Assembly (NCBI RefSeq): GCF_902506425.1
Contig: NZ_LR732469.1
Location: 124,001 to 188,000, forward strand
Length of the DNA stretch: 64,000 nucleotides
Source of the DNA: Novosphingobium sp. 9U
GTDB lineage: Bacteria > Pseudomonadota > Alphaproteobacteria > Sphingomonadales > Sphingomonadaceae
Reading direction: 5' to 3'
Both the position numbers and the translations under genes were made by a program. Positions 28,728-37,346 of this stretch are shown in pieces. The notes under the pieces were generated by a model, which was not told the DNA's origin, did not search any database, and worked only from the letters and a program-made list of their open reading frames with translations. Every line of letters begins with the position of its first letter. The stretch's first letter is position 1.

Positions 28728-29633
28728 ATGGCTGAGAGAAACTTCGAAGGCCGCGTGGCCGTGATCACCGGCGCCGGTCGCGGGCTCGGCCGTGCTTATG
28801 CGCTGCTGCTCGGCTCGCTGGGCGCCAAGGTGGTGGTCAACGACCTGGGCGGCGCCCTTCGCGGCGACGGTCCCGACGAGAGCGTGGCCCAGAGCGTCGC
28901 CGACGAGATCGTCGCAGCCGGCGGCGAAGCGATCGCCAACACGGATTCGGTCGCAACGCCGGAGGGCGGGAAGGCGATCATCCAGGCCGCACTCGACACC
29001 TGGGGCCGCATCGACGCGCTGATCCACAACGCCGGCAACGTGCGCTATGGCACCATCCGCGACATCAGCTACGAGGACTTCCGCAGCGTCGTTGACGTGC
29101 ACCTGATGGGCGCCTTCCACGTCGTGCAGGCCGCCTTCCCGCACATGCAGGACGCAGGGTACGGACGCATCGTGCTCACCTCCTCGATCGGCGGCGTCTA
29201 CGGCAACAAGCGCGTGGTGAACTACGGCGTGTCGAAGTCGGGCATGATCGGCCTTGCCAACGTCGCCGCGCTTGAGGGTGAGGACTGCAACGTCAAGTGC
29301 AACGTCATCGTGCCCAGCGCCGTCACCCGCATGGCGGAGGGCATCGACATCTCGCAATATCCGCCGATGGAGCCTGAGTTGGTCGCGCCCACCGTCGCAT
29401 GGCTGGCGCACGAGGATTGCAGCGTCTCGGGCGAGATGATCGCCGCCATCGCCGGGCGCGTCGCGCGCATGTTCATCGCCGAGACACCGGGTGTGTACCA
29501 GCCTTCCTGGACGCTGGACGAAGTGGCCGAAGCGGCTCCGCGGTTCCTCGATGCCGCGGAAACGCTGGACTTCGGGCTGCACGGGCACATCGATCACATC
29601 ACCTACAGCTTCGGCATGGCGAGATCTGGTTGA
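28728..29633 (+). CDS. Short-chain dehydrogenase/reductase
   Basis: A 301-residue NAD(P)-dependent oxidoreductase with TGAGRGLGRAYALLL (TGxxxGxG cofactor loop), VNDLGGALRGDG, IHNAGN (NNAG variant), catalytic Ser in LTSSIGGVYGN and Tyr/Lys in YGVSK. The VNDLGG segment is characteristic of the peroxisomal-MFE2-like/17-beta-HSD4 SDR group acting on hydroxyacyl-CoA or steroid alcohols. Its start is the ATG at 28728. It precedes the Baeyer-Villiger-type monooxygenase and may supply its ketone substrate. Confidence 0.9.
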   Translation: MAERNFEGRVAVITGAGRGLGRAYALLLGSLGAKVVVNDLGGALRGDGPDESVAQSVADEIVAAGGEAIANTDSVATPEGGKAIIQAALDTWGRIDALIHNAGNVRYGTIRDISYEDFRSVVDVHLMGAFHVVQAAFPHMQDAGYGRIVLTSSIGGVYGNKRVVNYGVSKSGMIGLANVAALEGEDCNVKCNVIVPSAVTRMAEGIDISQYPPMEPELVAPTVAWLAHEDCSVSGEMIAAIAGRVARMFIAETPGVYQPSWTLDEVAEAAPRFLDAAETLDFGLHGHIDHITYSFGMARSG

Positions 29634-29641
29634 TCAACGCT

Positions 29642-29659
29642 AATGAACAACACTGTTGA
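29642..29659. promoter_or_regulatory. Putative operator, copy 1 (AATGAACA-N3-CTGTTGA)
   Basis: AATGAACAACACTGTTGA lies about 80 bp upstream of the monooxygenase gene. It differs from the site at 38547-38564 only in three central bases and is a near-palindrome (TGAACA / TGTTGA half-sites). Probably a binding site for one regulator of the catabolic region. Confidence 0.5.
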
Positions 29660-29740
29660 CAATTAGGCTTGCGAGTTTATCTCTCGCATCAAGGCCAGCA
29701 GCTCGTCGCGAGCGCTGCCAGGAAAAGAGTGGGATCGGAC

Positions 29741-31573
29741 ATGAACTGCCTGAAATCGATCGTACCCGCGCCCGAGGAAGTCGACATCCCGGCGCTCAAG
29801 GCGAAGTACGCGGCCGAGCGCGACAAGCGCATCCGCAAGGAAAAGGGCGGCCAGTATGCCGCGCCCGAGGATCACCTGGTCCACGACACGCGTGAGCATG
29901 ATCCCTTCACCCCGGTGGTCCCGCGCGATGCCGTCGACGAAGAGATCGACGTCGCCATCCTCGGCGCGGGCTGGACCGGCATCCTTGCCGGCTTCCACCT
30001 GACTCAGGCCGGTGTCACCAACTTCCGTCATATCGAGCACGCCGGCGGTTTCGGCGGCACCTGGTACTGGAACCGCTACCCCGGCATCCAGTGCGACAAC
30101 GACGCCTACTGCTACCTGCCGCTGCTGGAGGACATGGGCACTCTGCCGTCCAAGAAGTTCGCCGACGGCAAGGAGATCTACGACTACATCCAGACCATCG
30201 TCGACAAGTACGGCTTCCGCGACAAGGCGCTCCTCCACACCGAGATCACCGGTCTGGAGTGGCAGGAGGACGCCAAGCGCTGGCTGGTCTCCACCAACCG
30301 CGGCGACACCATCCGCGCGCGCAACGTCATCATGTGCGGCGGCACGCTGTCGACGCCCAAGTTCCCGTCGATGCCCGGCATCCACAAGTTCAAGGGCAAG
30401 ATGTTCCACACCAGCCGGTGGGACTTCGACTACACCGGCGGCGAGTGGGGCAATCCCGTGCTCGACAAGCTAGCCGACAAGCGCGTCGCCATCCTGGGCA
30501 CTGGCGCCACCTCGATCCAGGCGGTGCCGTACCTGGGCAAGTACGCCAAGCAGCTCTACGTGATCCAGCGCACGCCATCGAGCGTCGACGAGCGGCCCAA
30601 CCCGCCGACCGATCCGGACTGGGCGAGCTCGCTCAAGCCCGGCTGGCAGTCCGAGCGCCAGGCCAACTTCCTGCGCGCTGCCAACGAGATCATCCCCCCG
30701 GGCGACCCGGACCTGATCTGCGACATCTGGACCGAGATCAATCGCAACCTCAACGCGGAACTCGAGGAAGCGGGTTGGCCGACGATCGACTTCAACGAGT
30801 TCATGCAGCGGCGCGAAGTCATGGACTTCCGTGTCATGGAACGCCTGCGCAAGCGCGTGGAGTCCATCGTCCAGGACCCGGAGACGGCCGAGGCGCTGAA
30901 GCCTTACTATCGCTTCATGTGCAAGCGGCCGCTGTCGAACAACGACTACTACGAGACCTTCAACCGTCCCAGCGTCAAGCTGATCGACGTTTCGAAGACC
31001 GCCGGCCTCGAAGCGATGAGCGAGAAAGGCTTCATCCACGAGGGTCAGGAGTACGAGATCGACTGCATGATCTTCGCCTCCGGCTTCGAGGTGACCGGCG
31101 ACCTCAAGCGCCGTTGGGGCATCGAGACGATCGTCGGGCGCGAGGGCGTGTCGATCTACGACTACTGGTCGGACGGCCCGCTGACGCTGAACGGCACCAT
31201 GGCGCACAACTTCCCGAACATGTTCTTCACCGGCTACATCCAGGGCGGCCTCAACGGCAACACCACCTTGCAGTTCGGCGAGCAGGGCCGCCACGCCGCC
31301 TGGATCATCCGCGAGGCGCTTGAAAAGGGCATCAAGGCGGTCGAGCCGACGCAGGAGGGCCAGGACGCCTACATCAAGGAGTTTCGCGAGAAGGAGCTCG
31401 ACCTCTCGATGATCCTCAACGAGTGCACGCCGAGCTACTTCACCAACGAGGGCGACAAGGAAGCCAAGTGGTTCCTGTTCCGCGGCTGGGGCCCCGGCTG
31501 GGACGACTGGCAGCGCAAGATGGACGCCTGGCGCGCGGCCGGCGACATGCCCGGCATGCGGCTGGACGCTTGA
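29741..31573 (+). CDS. Flavin-binding monooxygenase, Baeyer-Villiger type
   Basis: FAD/NADPH monooxygenase inserting oxygen into ketones to give esters or lactones. The 610-residue protein has the FAD Rossmann motif GAGWTG (residues 75-80), the BVMO hallmark GGTWYWNRYPG (about 105-115), the fingerprint FKGKMFHTSRW (FxGxxxHxxxW, about residue 220) and a second Rossmann GTGATS for NADPH. The ~60-residue N-terminal extension is common in the cycloalkanone/steroid monooxygenase group. Start chosen at the ATG at 29741. Follows the SDR on the same strand. Confidence 0.93.
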   Translation: MNCLKSIVPAPEEVDIPALKAKYAAERDKRIRKEKGGQYAAPEDHLVHDTREHDPFTPVVPRDAVDEEIDVAILGAGWTGILAGFHLTQAGVTNFRHIEHAGGFGGTWYWNRYPGIQCDNDAYCYLPLLEDMGTLPSKKFADGKEIYDYIQTIVDKYGFRDKALLHTEITGLEWQEDAKRWLVSTNRGDTIRARNVIMCGGTLSTPKFPSMPGIHKFKGKMFHTSRWDFDYTGGEWGNPVLDKLADKRVAILGTGATSIQAVPYLGKYAKQLYVIQRTPSSVDERPNPPTDPDWASSLKPGWQSERQANFLRAANEIIPPGDPDLICDIWTEINRNLNAELEEAGWPTIDFNEFMQRREVMDFRVMERLRKRVESIVQDPETAEALKPYYRFMCKRPLSNNDYYETFNRPSVKLIDVSKTAGLEAMSEKGFIHEGQEYEIDCMIFASGFEVTGDLKRRWGIETIVGREGVSIYDYWSDGPLTLNGTMAHNFPNMFFTGYIQGGLNGNTTLQFGEQGRHAAWIIREALEKGIKAVEPTQEGQDAYIKEFREKELDLSMILNECTPSYFTNEGDKEAKWFLFRGWGPGWDDWQRKMDAWRAAGDMPGMRLDA

Positions 31574-31580
31574 GCACGCC

Positions 31581-31740
31581 ATCCTCTCCCCGCCGGGGAG
31601 AGGATACGCAGGCTTGCCGGCTTGTCTGCCTAGCCGAAGTTGGAGAGGGCCGCGGTTTACGCGAGCCTCGCGGGCCCTCTCCAAGCTACGCTCGCTGCCA
31701 TGCAGCAAACTCCCCTATCCTCTCCCCGCGGGGGAGAATA
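31581..31740. repeat. Mosaic of GC-rich palindromes between convergent genes
   Basis: Contains ATCCTCTCCCCG/CGGGGAGAGGAT arms (31581-31605), a longer-range pair GGAGAGGGCC ... GGCCCTCTCC near 31650-31685, and a third copy of CCTCTCCCCGCG near 31719-31731. Lies between the monooxygenase and flavoprotein gene ends. No gene is seen in it. Confidence 0.75.
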
Positions 31741-31742
31741 GG

Positions 31743-32921
31743 TCAAACCGCTTGCCCCGCTGCGACCCCGCTCGCCCAAGCCCACTGGAAGTTGTAGCCG
31801 CCTAGCCAGCCGGTGACGTCCACCGCCTCGCCGATGGCATAGAGGCCGGGCACCTTGGTTGCCTCCATTGTCTTGGACGAGAGCCCGCGCGTGTCGATGC
31901 CGCCCGCGGTCACCTCGGCCTTGGCAAAACCCTCGCTACCGTCGGGCAGGAAGCGCCAGTCCGCCAGCCGCCCCTCGGCCGCCGTCAGCGCCTTGTCGGA
32001 CACGTTGCCGAGATCGCCAGCCACACCGACCCGCTCCGCCAGCGCCTCGGCCAGCCGGGAAGGCAATGCGTCCTCCAGCACGCGGCGCAGCGAGGCCTTG
32101 GGACGCGCCCGCTTGGCTGCGACCAACCATCCCGCATCTTCCTCAGGCGCAAAGTCGATACCGACCTCCTCGCCACGCTGCCAGTAACTGGACACCTGCA
32201 GGATCGCGGGCCCGGAAAGCCCACGATGCGTGAACAGCGCGGCCTCCGCAAAGCTCGTCTTGCCGACCTTCGCGGCGACCGGCGTGCTGACGCCCGATAG
32301 CTCGCGAAACAGCGCCTCCTCTGCAGGCAGCGTCAGCGGCACCAGCGCAGGCCGCGGCTGCACCACCTTGAGCCCGAACTGCCGCGCCAGGTCATAGGCG
32401 AACCCGGTCGCCCCCATCTTCGGGATCGACGGCCCGCCCGTCGCGATCACCAGCGAGGCCGCCGAGGCGTCGCCACCGGAGAATCCGACCGTGAACCGCC
32501 CCTCCCCATGCGAAACGGCCGAAACCGCCGCCTCGCACCGCACCTCGACCGCACCCATCGCACACTCGTCGAGCAGCATGGCGACGATCTGCCGCGCCGA
32601 ACCGTCGCAGAACAGCTGCCCAAGCGTCTTCTCATGCCAGGCGATGCCATGCCGCTCGACAAGCGCCAGGAAGTCCTGTGCCGTATACCGGCTCAGCGCC
32701 GATCGCGCGAAGTGCGGGTTTGCCGACAAGTACCGATCGGGCGCGGTGTGCAAGTTGGTGAAGTTGCACCGTCCCCCACCCGATATCACGATCTTGCGCC
32801 CCACCTCCGGCGCATGATCGAGCACCAGCACCCGCCTGCCCCGCTGGCCGGCGATGGCCGCGCACATGAGGCCGGCAGCGCCAGCGCCGAGGATGATCGC
32901 GTCGTAAGTCTGCTGCGTCAT
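31743..32921 (-). CDS. HI0933/BaiN-family FAD-dependent oxidoreductase
   Basis: A 392-residue flavoprotein with N-terminal FAD loop ILGAGAAGLMCAAIAGQRG, the family motif GRKIVISGGGRCNFTN, ATGGPSIPKMGATG, and the C-terminal FAD block GLYAIGEAVDVTGWLGGYNFQWAWASG. Members of the HI0933/RdsA/BaiN group are conserved in many bacteria with unclear roles. BaiN is reported in bile-acid work, which does not establish function here. It shares orientation with the CoA module upstream (33-37 kb) but is 46 bp away from it. Confidence 0.9.
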   Translation of the reverse strand: MTQQTYDAIILGAGAAGLMCAAIAGQRGRRVLVLDHAPEVGRKIVISGGGRCNFTNLHTAPDRYLSANPHFARSALSRYTAQDFLALVERHGIAWHEKTLGQLFCDGSARQIVAMLLDECAMGAVEVRCEAAVSAVSHGEGRFTVGFSGGDASAASLVIATGGPSIPKMGATGFAYDLARQFGLKVVQPRPALVPLTLPAEEALFRELSGVSTPVAAKVGKTSFAEAALFTHRGLSGPAILQVSSYWQRGEEVGIDFAPEEDAGWLVAAKRARPKASLRRVLEDALPSRLAEALAERVGVAGDLGNVSDKALTAAEGRLADWRFLPDGSEGFAKAEVTAGGIDTRGLSSKTMEATKVPGLYAIGEAVDVTGWLGGYNFQWAWASGVAAGQAV

Positions 32922-32967
32922 CGGCGCGCTCTAGGCGCAAGGGATCTGTGCGTCGAGGTGGCCTCGC

Positions 32968-33735
32968 TTATCGCCCCTGCCACTCCGGCTTGCGCTTTTC
33001 GGCAAAGGCGCGGGGGCCTTCCTGGGCATCGTGCGAATTGTAGGTCAGCTCGTGCGCGACGCGCGCGGCCTGAAGCGCGGCGGAGCGGCCCATCTCGGTC
33101 GCGAGCATCACCGTCTCGCGCGCGGCCTTGACCGAGAGCGGCGCGCCTTCGAGCACTTCGTGCGCGAGCGCGATCGCAGCCTCCAACGCGCCGCCCGGTT
33201 CGGCAAGGCGGTTGACCAGGCCGATCTCGTAAGCACGCTGTGCGTCGATCGGCTTGCCGGTGAGCACGATCTCCATGAACACCCGCTGTGGAATCATGTG
33301 GATCAGCGGCGCCGCCCACGGACTGCCGCGGCCGACCTTGACCTCGGTGATCGCGAACTTTGCGTTCGTACTTGCGACGCACAAGTCGCAGGCCTGGGCG
33401 ATCATCCAGCCGCCGGCGAAGGCATGGCCGTTCACCGCGGCAATCGTCGGCTTCGTCAGCTCGATCGAGTCGTAGGGCAGCGCGAACATGTCGCGCGGGG
33501 GGACGGTCATGCCGGTCTCGACCATCTCCTTGAGGTCACCCCCAGCGCAAAAGGCCTTGTCGCCAGCGCCGGTGAGAACGGCAATCCTGAGCTGCGGGTC
33601 GGCCTCGAACCGCTCCCAGGCGGTGCGCAAGCCTTCGCGCACATCGCGGCTGAGGGCGTTTCGGGTGTCCGGACGATTGATGGTAAGGACGGCGATGCCA
33701 TCCTCGCGGGCGTCGAACAGGACGGCGTCAGTCAT
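32968..33735 (-). CDS. Enoyl-CoA hydratase/isomerase family protein
   Basis: A 255-residue crotonase-fold protein with oxyanion-hole segments AFCAGGDLKEM and NGHAFAGGWMIA and an acidic residue in ITEVKVGRG at the usual catalytic Glu position. Probably hydrates an enoyl-CoA made by the acyl-CoA dehydrogenase of the same operon (36012). It begins 2 bp after the acetyl-CoA transferase stop. Confidence 0.92.
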   Translation of the reverse strand: MTDAVLFDAREDGIAVLTINRPDTRNALSRDVREGLRTAWERFEADPQLRIAVLTGAGDKAFCAGGDLKEMVETGMTVPPRDMFALPYDSIELTKPTIAAVNGHAFAGGWMIAQACDLCVASTNAKFAITEVKVGRGSPWAAPLIHMIPQRVFMEIVLTGKPIDAQRAYEIGLVNRLAEPGGALEAAIALAHEVLEGAPLSVKAARETVMLATEMGRSAALQAARVAHELTYNSHDAQEGPRAFAEKRKPEWQGR

Positions 33736-33737
33736 GG

Positions 33738-35000
33738 TCAGAAACCTCGCTTGGCGATGTCGAAGGCGGTGCGGTCCAGCTCTTCGCGAAAGTCCGGGTG
33801 GGCCACCGCGACGAGGCGGCGGCCGCGCTCGGCCAGCGATTGCCCCTTCAGCTCGGCGGCGCCGAATTCGGTGACCACCACGTCGACTTCGGTGCGCGCC
33901 GAAGTGACCGGGCCCGAGAGCTGGGGCACGATCTTGCTGATCGTCCCGCCCTTGGCGGTGGCGCTCAGCACCATCAACGAGGCGCCGCCGGGCGAACGGG
34001 CTCCGGCACGAACGAAGTCGACCTGGCCGCCGGTGCCGCCGAGGTACGAAGCGCCGGACTGCTCGGCATTGACCTGGCCGGTGAGATCGACCTCCAGTGC
34101 CGAGTTGATCGTGACCAGTCGTGAAAGCTGCCCGAGCACGCCGGCGTCGTGGGTGTAGCTGGTGGGCGTCATGCGGATCGCCGCATTGTTCGCCGCCCAG
34201 GTGAAGAGCCGCCGGGTTCCGATCAGCGCGCCGTTAATCGAGATTCCCCGGTCGATTTCCTTGCGCGCATTGGTGACGACGCCAGCCTCGACAAGGTCGA
34301 CGAGGCCGTCGCCGAGCATGCCAGAGTGGATGCCCAGGTCCTTGCGATCGAGCAGCAGGCGCAGGATGGCATCGGGCACCGCGCCGATGCCCGTCTGGAT
34401 GACCGAGCCGTCGCCGATGTACTCGGCGCAGAACTTGGCGATCGCCTCGTCGGTCGCCCCGATCTTGGCCACCGGAACCTCGACCGGCATGCGGCTGACT
34501 TCGACCGCGACATCGATGGCGCTGGCGGGGATAAGCTCCCCAGGCACATAGGGGACCTGATCGTTGACTTCGGCGATGACGACCCGGGCCTTGTCGACGG
34601 CAGCGCGCACGTAGTCGCTGATCAGGCCGCAGGAGTGGTTGCCCTGCGCATCGGCCGGGCTGACCTGGATCATCGCCACATCGCACAGCATCTGCCCCCA
34701 CGCGATCAGCGGCGCGACCTGGCTGACGTGGACGGGAATGACGTCCAGCGCGTTAGCCTTGGTCATCGACCGCAGAGCACCGATAGCGCCCATGGAGGAC
34801 AGGCGGAAAGCGCTCGCGGTCTCGGGCGTGAACAGGCCGGAGAAGCTGGTGGCAATGAAGGCGCCAAGGTCGCCGATCGCAGCACCCTGGGCGATCAGCG
34901 CCTCGACCAGGGTGGTAGGCTCACCGCAAGCCTGCCCGAAGACGATGCGGTCTCCCCGGCGGAGGACTTGCGAGAGGTCGAGCGCCTCCGCGGCAATCAT
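33738..35000 (-). CDS. Acetyl-CoA hydrolase/transferase family CoA-transferase
   Basis: A 420-residue class I CoA-transferase of the acetyl-CoA hydrolase / 4-hydroxybutyrate CoA-transferase group. It shows IQTGIGAVPDAIL, GIHSGMLGDGLVDLVEAG, the active-site Glu region VNAEQSGASYLGGTGGQVDF and VVTEFGAAELKG. Moves CoA between carboxylic acids, or hydrolyses an acyl-CoA. Its ATG overlaps the HpcH-type lyase gene by 4 bp; with the hydratase and dehydrogenase it makes a compact operon. Confidence 0.92.
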   Translation of the reverse strand: MIAAEALDLSQVLRRGDRIVFGQACGEPTTLVEALIAQGAAIGDLGAFIATSFSGLFTPETASAFRLSSMGAIGALRSMTKANALDVIPVHVSQVAPLIAWGQMLCDVAMIQVSPADAQGNHSCGLISDYVRAAVDKARVVIAEVNDQVPYVPGELIPASAIDVAVEVSRMPVEVPVAKIGATDEAIAKFCAEYIGDGSVIQTGIGAVPDAILRLLLDRKDLGIHSGMLGDGLVDLVEAGVVTNARKEIDRGISINGALIGTRRLFTWAANNAAIRMTPTSYTHDAGVLGQLSRLVTINSALEVDLTGQVNAEQSGASYLGGTGGQVDFVRAGARSPGGASLMVLSATAKGGTISKIVPQLSGPVTSARTEVDVVVTEFGAAELKGQSLAERGRRLVAVAHPDFREELDRTAFDIAKRGF

Positions 35001-35881
35001 AGCCGGCCTGCCTGGCGCAGCACCCGCTCCGCGCGGGCGAGGTAGGGCCGGTCCAGCATGCCGCCCTTCCAGCCGATCGCGCCGACGCCGGGGTTGGCGG
35101 CGAACACGTCGACGATCTCTTGCGCCTCGGCGATCTCCGCCTCGCTGGGGGTGAAGGCGGCGTTGATCACCGGCACCTGCGCCGGGTGGATCGCCATCAT
35201 GCCGCGATAGCCGTCACGACGGACCTTCTCGGCACGCTGGCGCAGCGCGTCGAGATCCTTGAAGTCGGCACTGATCGTTTCGATCGCGGTCACGCCTGCG
35301 GTCGCGGCACCCATCACGCAGAAGCTGCGCGCGAGTTCATAGGTGAAAGAATACGAGCCGTCCGGATTGCGGTTCGAGGAAGCGCCGATCGAGTCCGCCA
35401 GGTCCTCCGCGCCCCAAGTCAGCGCCACCACGCGCGGCGCGCCCTTGTAATCGCCACAGTGGAACATGCCCTCGGCGGTCTCGGTGACGAGGACGATCAC
35501 AGGGGTGGAACCCTGCTCGATGCCGTTCGCGACTTCAAAGGCGTCCAGGTACTTGTCCAAGGTTTCGACGTCCTGCCGGCCGTAAACCTTGGGAAGCATG
35601 ATACCGCCGGGGTGTGCCGGCATCACCGCGGCGAGATCGGCCAGGGTGTGAGGGCCATCGAGCGGGTTGACGCGCACCCACAAGCGATGACGCTGCTCGG
35701 GATGGGCCTTGATGAAGTCATGCACCATCGGCCGTGCGGTGGCCTTGCTGTCAGGCGAGACCGCGTCCTCGAGGTCGATGAGGACGATGTCAGCCTCGCC
35801 CTCCATCGCCTTGGTCATCTTCTTCTCGCTGTCGCCCGGCGCGAAGAGCCAGGAGCGGGCGGTTGCGGGTTGGTGGTGCAT
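34997..35881 (-). CDS. HpcH/HpaI (CitE-like) acyl-CoA lyase
   Basis: A 294-residue TIM-barrel lyase of the CitE group (citramalyl-, malyl- or HMG-CoA-like cleavage). It opens with RSWLFAPGDSEKKM and contains IVLIDLEDAV (Mg2+-binding Asp/Glu), RVNPLDG, IMLPKVYG, LVTETAEG and AIHPAQVPVINAAF. With a CoA-transferase, a hydratase and an acyl-CoA dehydrogenase nearby, cleavage of a beta-hydroxy acyl-CoA dicarboxylate is a plausible job. The substrate is not predictable. Confidence 0.92.
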   Translation of the reverse strand: MHHQPATARSWLFAPGDSEKKMTKAMEGEADIVLIDLEDAVSPDSKATARPMVHDFIKAHPEQRHRLWVRVNPLDGPHTLADLAAVMPAHPGGIMLPKVYGRQDVETLDKYLDAFEVANGIEQGSTPVIVLVTETAEGMFHCGDYKGAPRVVALTWGAEDLADSIGASSNRNPDGSYSFTYELARSFCVMGAATAGVTAIETISADFKDLDALRQRAEKVRRDGYRGMMAIHPAQVPVINAAFTPSEAEIAEAQEIVDVFAANPGVGAIGWKGGMLDRPYLARAERVLRQAGRL

Positions 35882-35914
35882 GATGGATCCTCCTTTGAGC
35901 CCCTCCTCTTCAGG

Positions 35915-36003
35915 GTCGGGGTTGGTGGGAGCGTGCCGACGACCGAACGCCGCAGGAGGACGCGAGCCCCACCCCCAAGCCCCTCCCCTGAACGGGAGGG
36001 GAG
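35915..36003. repeat. GC-rich repeat between co-directional genes
   Basis: Dense C/G-rich sequence containing CCCCTCCCCTGAACGGGAGGGG (about 35980-36001) and related CCCCACCCC runs, between the acyl-CoA dehydrogenase and lyase genes. It is akin to the palindromes at 40589-40610 and elsewhere. It may weaken transcription into the downstream genes; nothing else is seen. Confidence 0.6.
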
Positions 36004-36011
36004 CATGCTCG

Positions 36012-37178
36012 TCAATAGCTCTTCGGCAGGTCGAGTACGCGCTCGGCGATGTAATTCATGATCTGGTGCGGGCTGACCGGGGCGATGCGGGGGATCAGCA
36101 CTTCGCGCAAGTAGCGCTCGACGTGGTACTCCTGCGCATAGCCCATTCCGCCCATGCTCATCACCGCAGTCTGGCACGCCTCGTAGCCGGCCTCGGCGGC
36201 AAGATACTTCGCTGTGTTCGCCTCGGCGCCGCAGTCGAGGCCCTGGTCGAACATCGTCGCGGCCTTGAACACCATCAGGCTGGCCGCCTCGACTTGCATC
36301 CAGGCTTTGGCGAGGGGGTGCTGGATGCCCTGGTTCTGGCCGATCGGCCGGCCGAATACCACGCGCTCGCGGGCATAGCGGCTCGCCTTCTGGAGCGCGA
36401 CACGCCCAAGCCCCGTCGCCTCGGCGCCCAGCAGCACGCGCTCGGGGTTGAGCCCCTGCAGCAGGATCTTGAAGCCTTGCCCCTCGGCACCGATGCGGTC
36501 CTCCTCGGGGATGAACAAGTCGGAGATGAACAGCATGTTCGAGCCGACGGCATGCCGGCCCATCTTGGGGATCAGCCGATGCTCGATCTTGTCGCGATCG
36601 AGCTTGCAGTAGAAGAGCGTCAGGCCTTCTGTCTTGCGCTTGACCTCTTCGAGCGGAGTGGTGCGCGCGATCAGCAGCATGCGGTCGGCGACGTGTGCGT
36701 TGGTGATCCAGATCTTCTCGCCGCTGACCTTGTAGCCGCCCTCGACCTTCTCGGCGCGCGTCTTCAGGCTGGTCGTGTCGAGCCCGGTGTTGGGCTCGGT
36801 CACGGCGAAGCACATCTTCTCCTCGCCCGACAGGATCGGCGGAATCATCCGCTGCTGCTGCTCCTCGGTGCCGTTGAGGATCACCGGTTCCAACCCGAAC
36901 ACCGGACCATGGATCGCCGAGGCCGCGGTCATGCCGCCGCCGCTCTCGGCCACGGCCTGCATCATCACCGCTGCTTCGGTGATGCCGAGCCCCGCCCCGC
37001 CGACCGCCTCGGGCATGGCGACGCCAAGCCAGCCTGCTTCGGCCATCGACATGTGGAACTCGTAAGGAAATTCGCCGGAGCGATCCTTCTCCAGCCAGTA
37101 CTCGTCGGTGAACTGGGCACAGTGCTTGAGCACCGCTTCGCGGATGTTCTGCTGGTCTTCGGTAAAAGCGAAATCCAC
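36012..37178 (-). CDS. Acyl-CoA dehydrogenase
   Basis: A 388-residue FAD-dependent acyl-CoA dehydrogenase. The start is a GTG at 37178 (VDFAFTEDQQNIREAV) with AAGGACG upstream. It shows MCFAVTEPNTG, GEKIWITNAHVAD, FGRPIGQNQGIQHPLA and a C-terminal MGGMGYAQEYHVERYLRE. The usual GT-x-E-I segment carrying the catalytic Glu reads APVSPHQI instead, so the base may lie elsewhere, as in several actinobacterial and sphingomonad subfamilies. First gene of the CoA operon running to 32968, divergent from the CaiB-type transferase. Confidence 0.92.
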   Translation of the reverse strand: MDFAFTEDQQNIREAVLKHCAQFTDEYWLEKDRSGEFPYEFHMSMAEAGWLGVAMPEAVGGAGLGITEAAVMMQAVAESGGGMTAASAIHGPVFGLEPVILNGTEEQQQRMIPPILSGEEKMCFAVTEPNTGLDTTSLKTRAEKVEGGYKVSGEKIWITNAHVADRMLLIARTTPLEEVKRKTEGLTLFYCKLDRDKIEHRLIPKMGRHAVGSNMLFISDLFIPEEDRIGAEGQGFKILLQGLNPERVLLGAEATGLGRVALQKASRYARERVVFGRPIGQNQGIQHPLAKAWMQVEAASLMVFKAATMFDQGLDCGAEANTAKYLAAEAGYEACQTAVMSMGGMGYAQEYHVERYLREVLIPRIAPVSPHQIMNYIAERVLDLPKSY

Positions 37179-37346
37179 GGGCGACCGTCCTTCTGCGCGA
37201 GGCGAACTCTTGCAGGCGCACCTAGCAAGCCACGCAGGCACACACAACAGCTTGCGTGCCGATAACGGTTCGATGTTCGGAAATACGCATGGACGACGAG
37301 GGTTGCTTCGACTACGCGTCAGCACAAGCAAGAAGCGGAGGCGAGG

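Noticed and set aside
28434..29597. Upstream extension of the SMP-30-like frame on the minus strand
   Set aside because: It is antisense to the SDR gene and lacks beta-propeller repeats; the ATG at 28433 has a good ribosome binding site.
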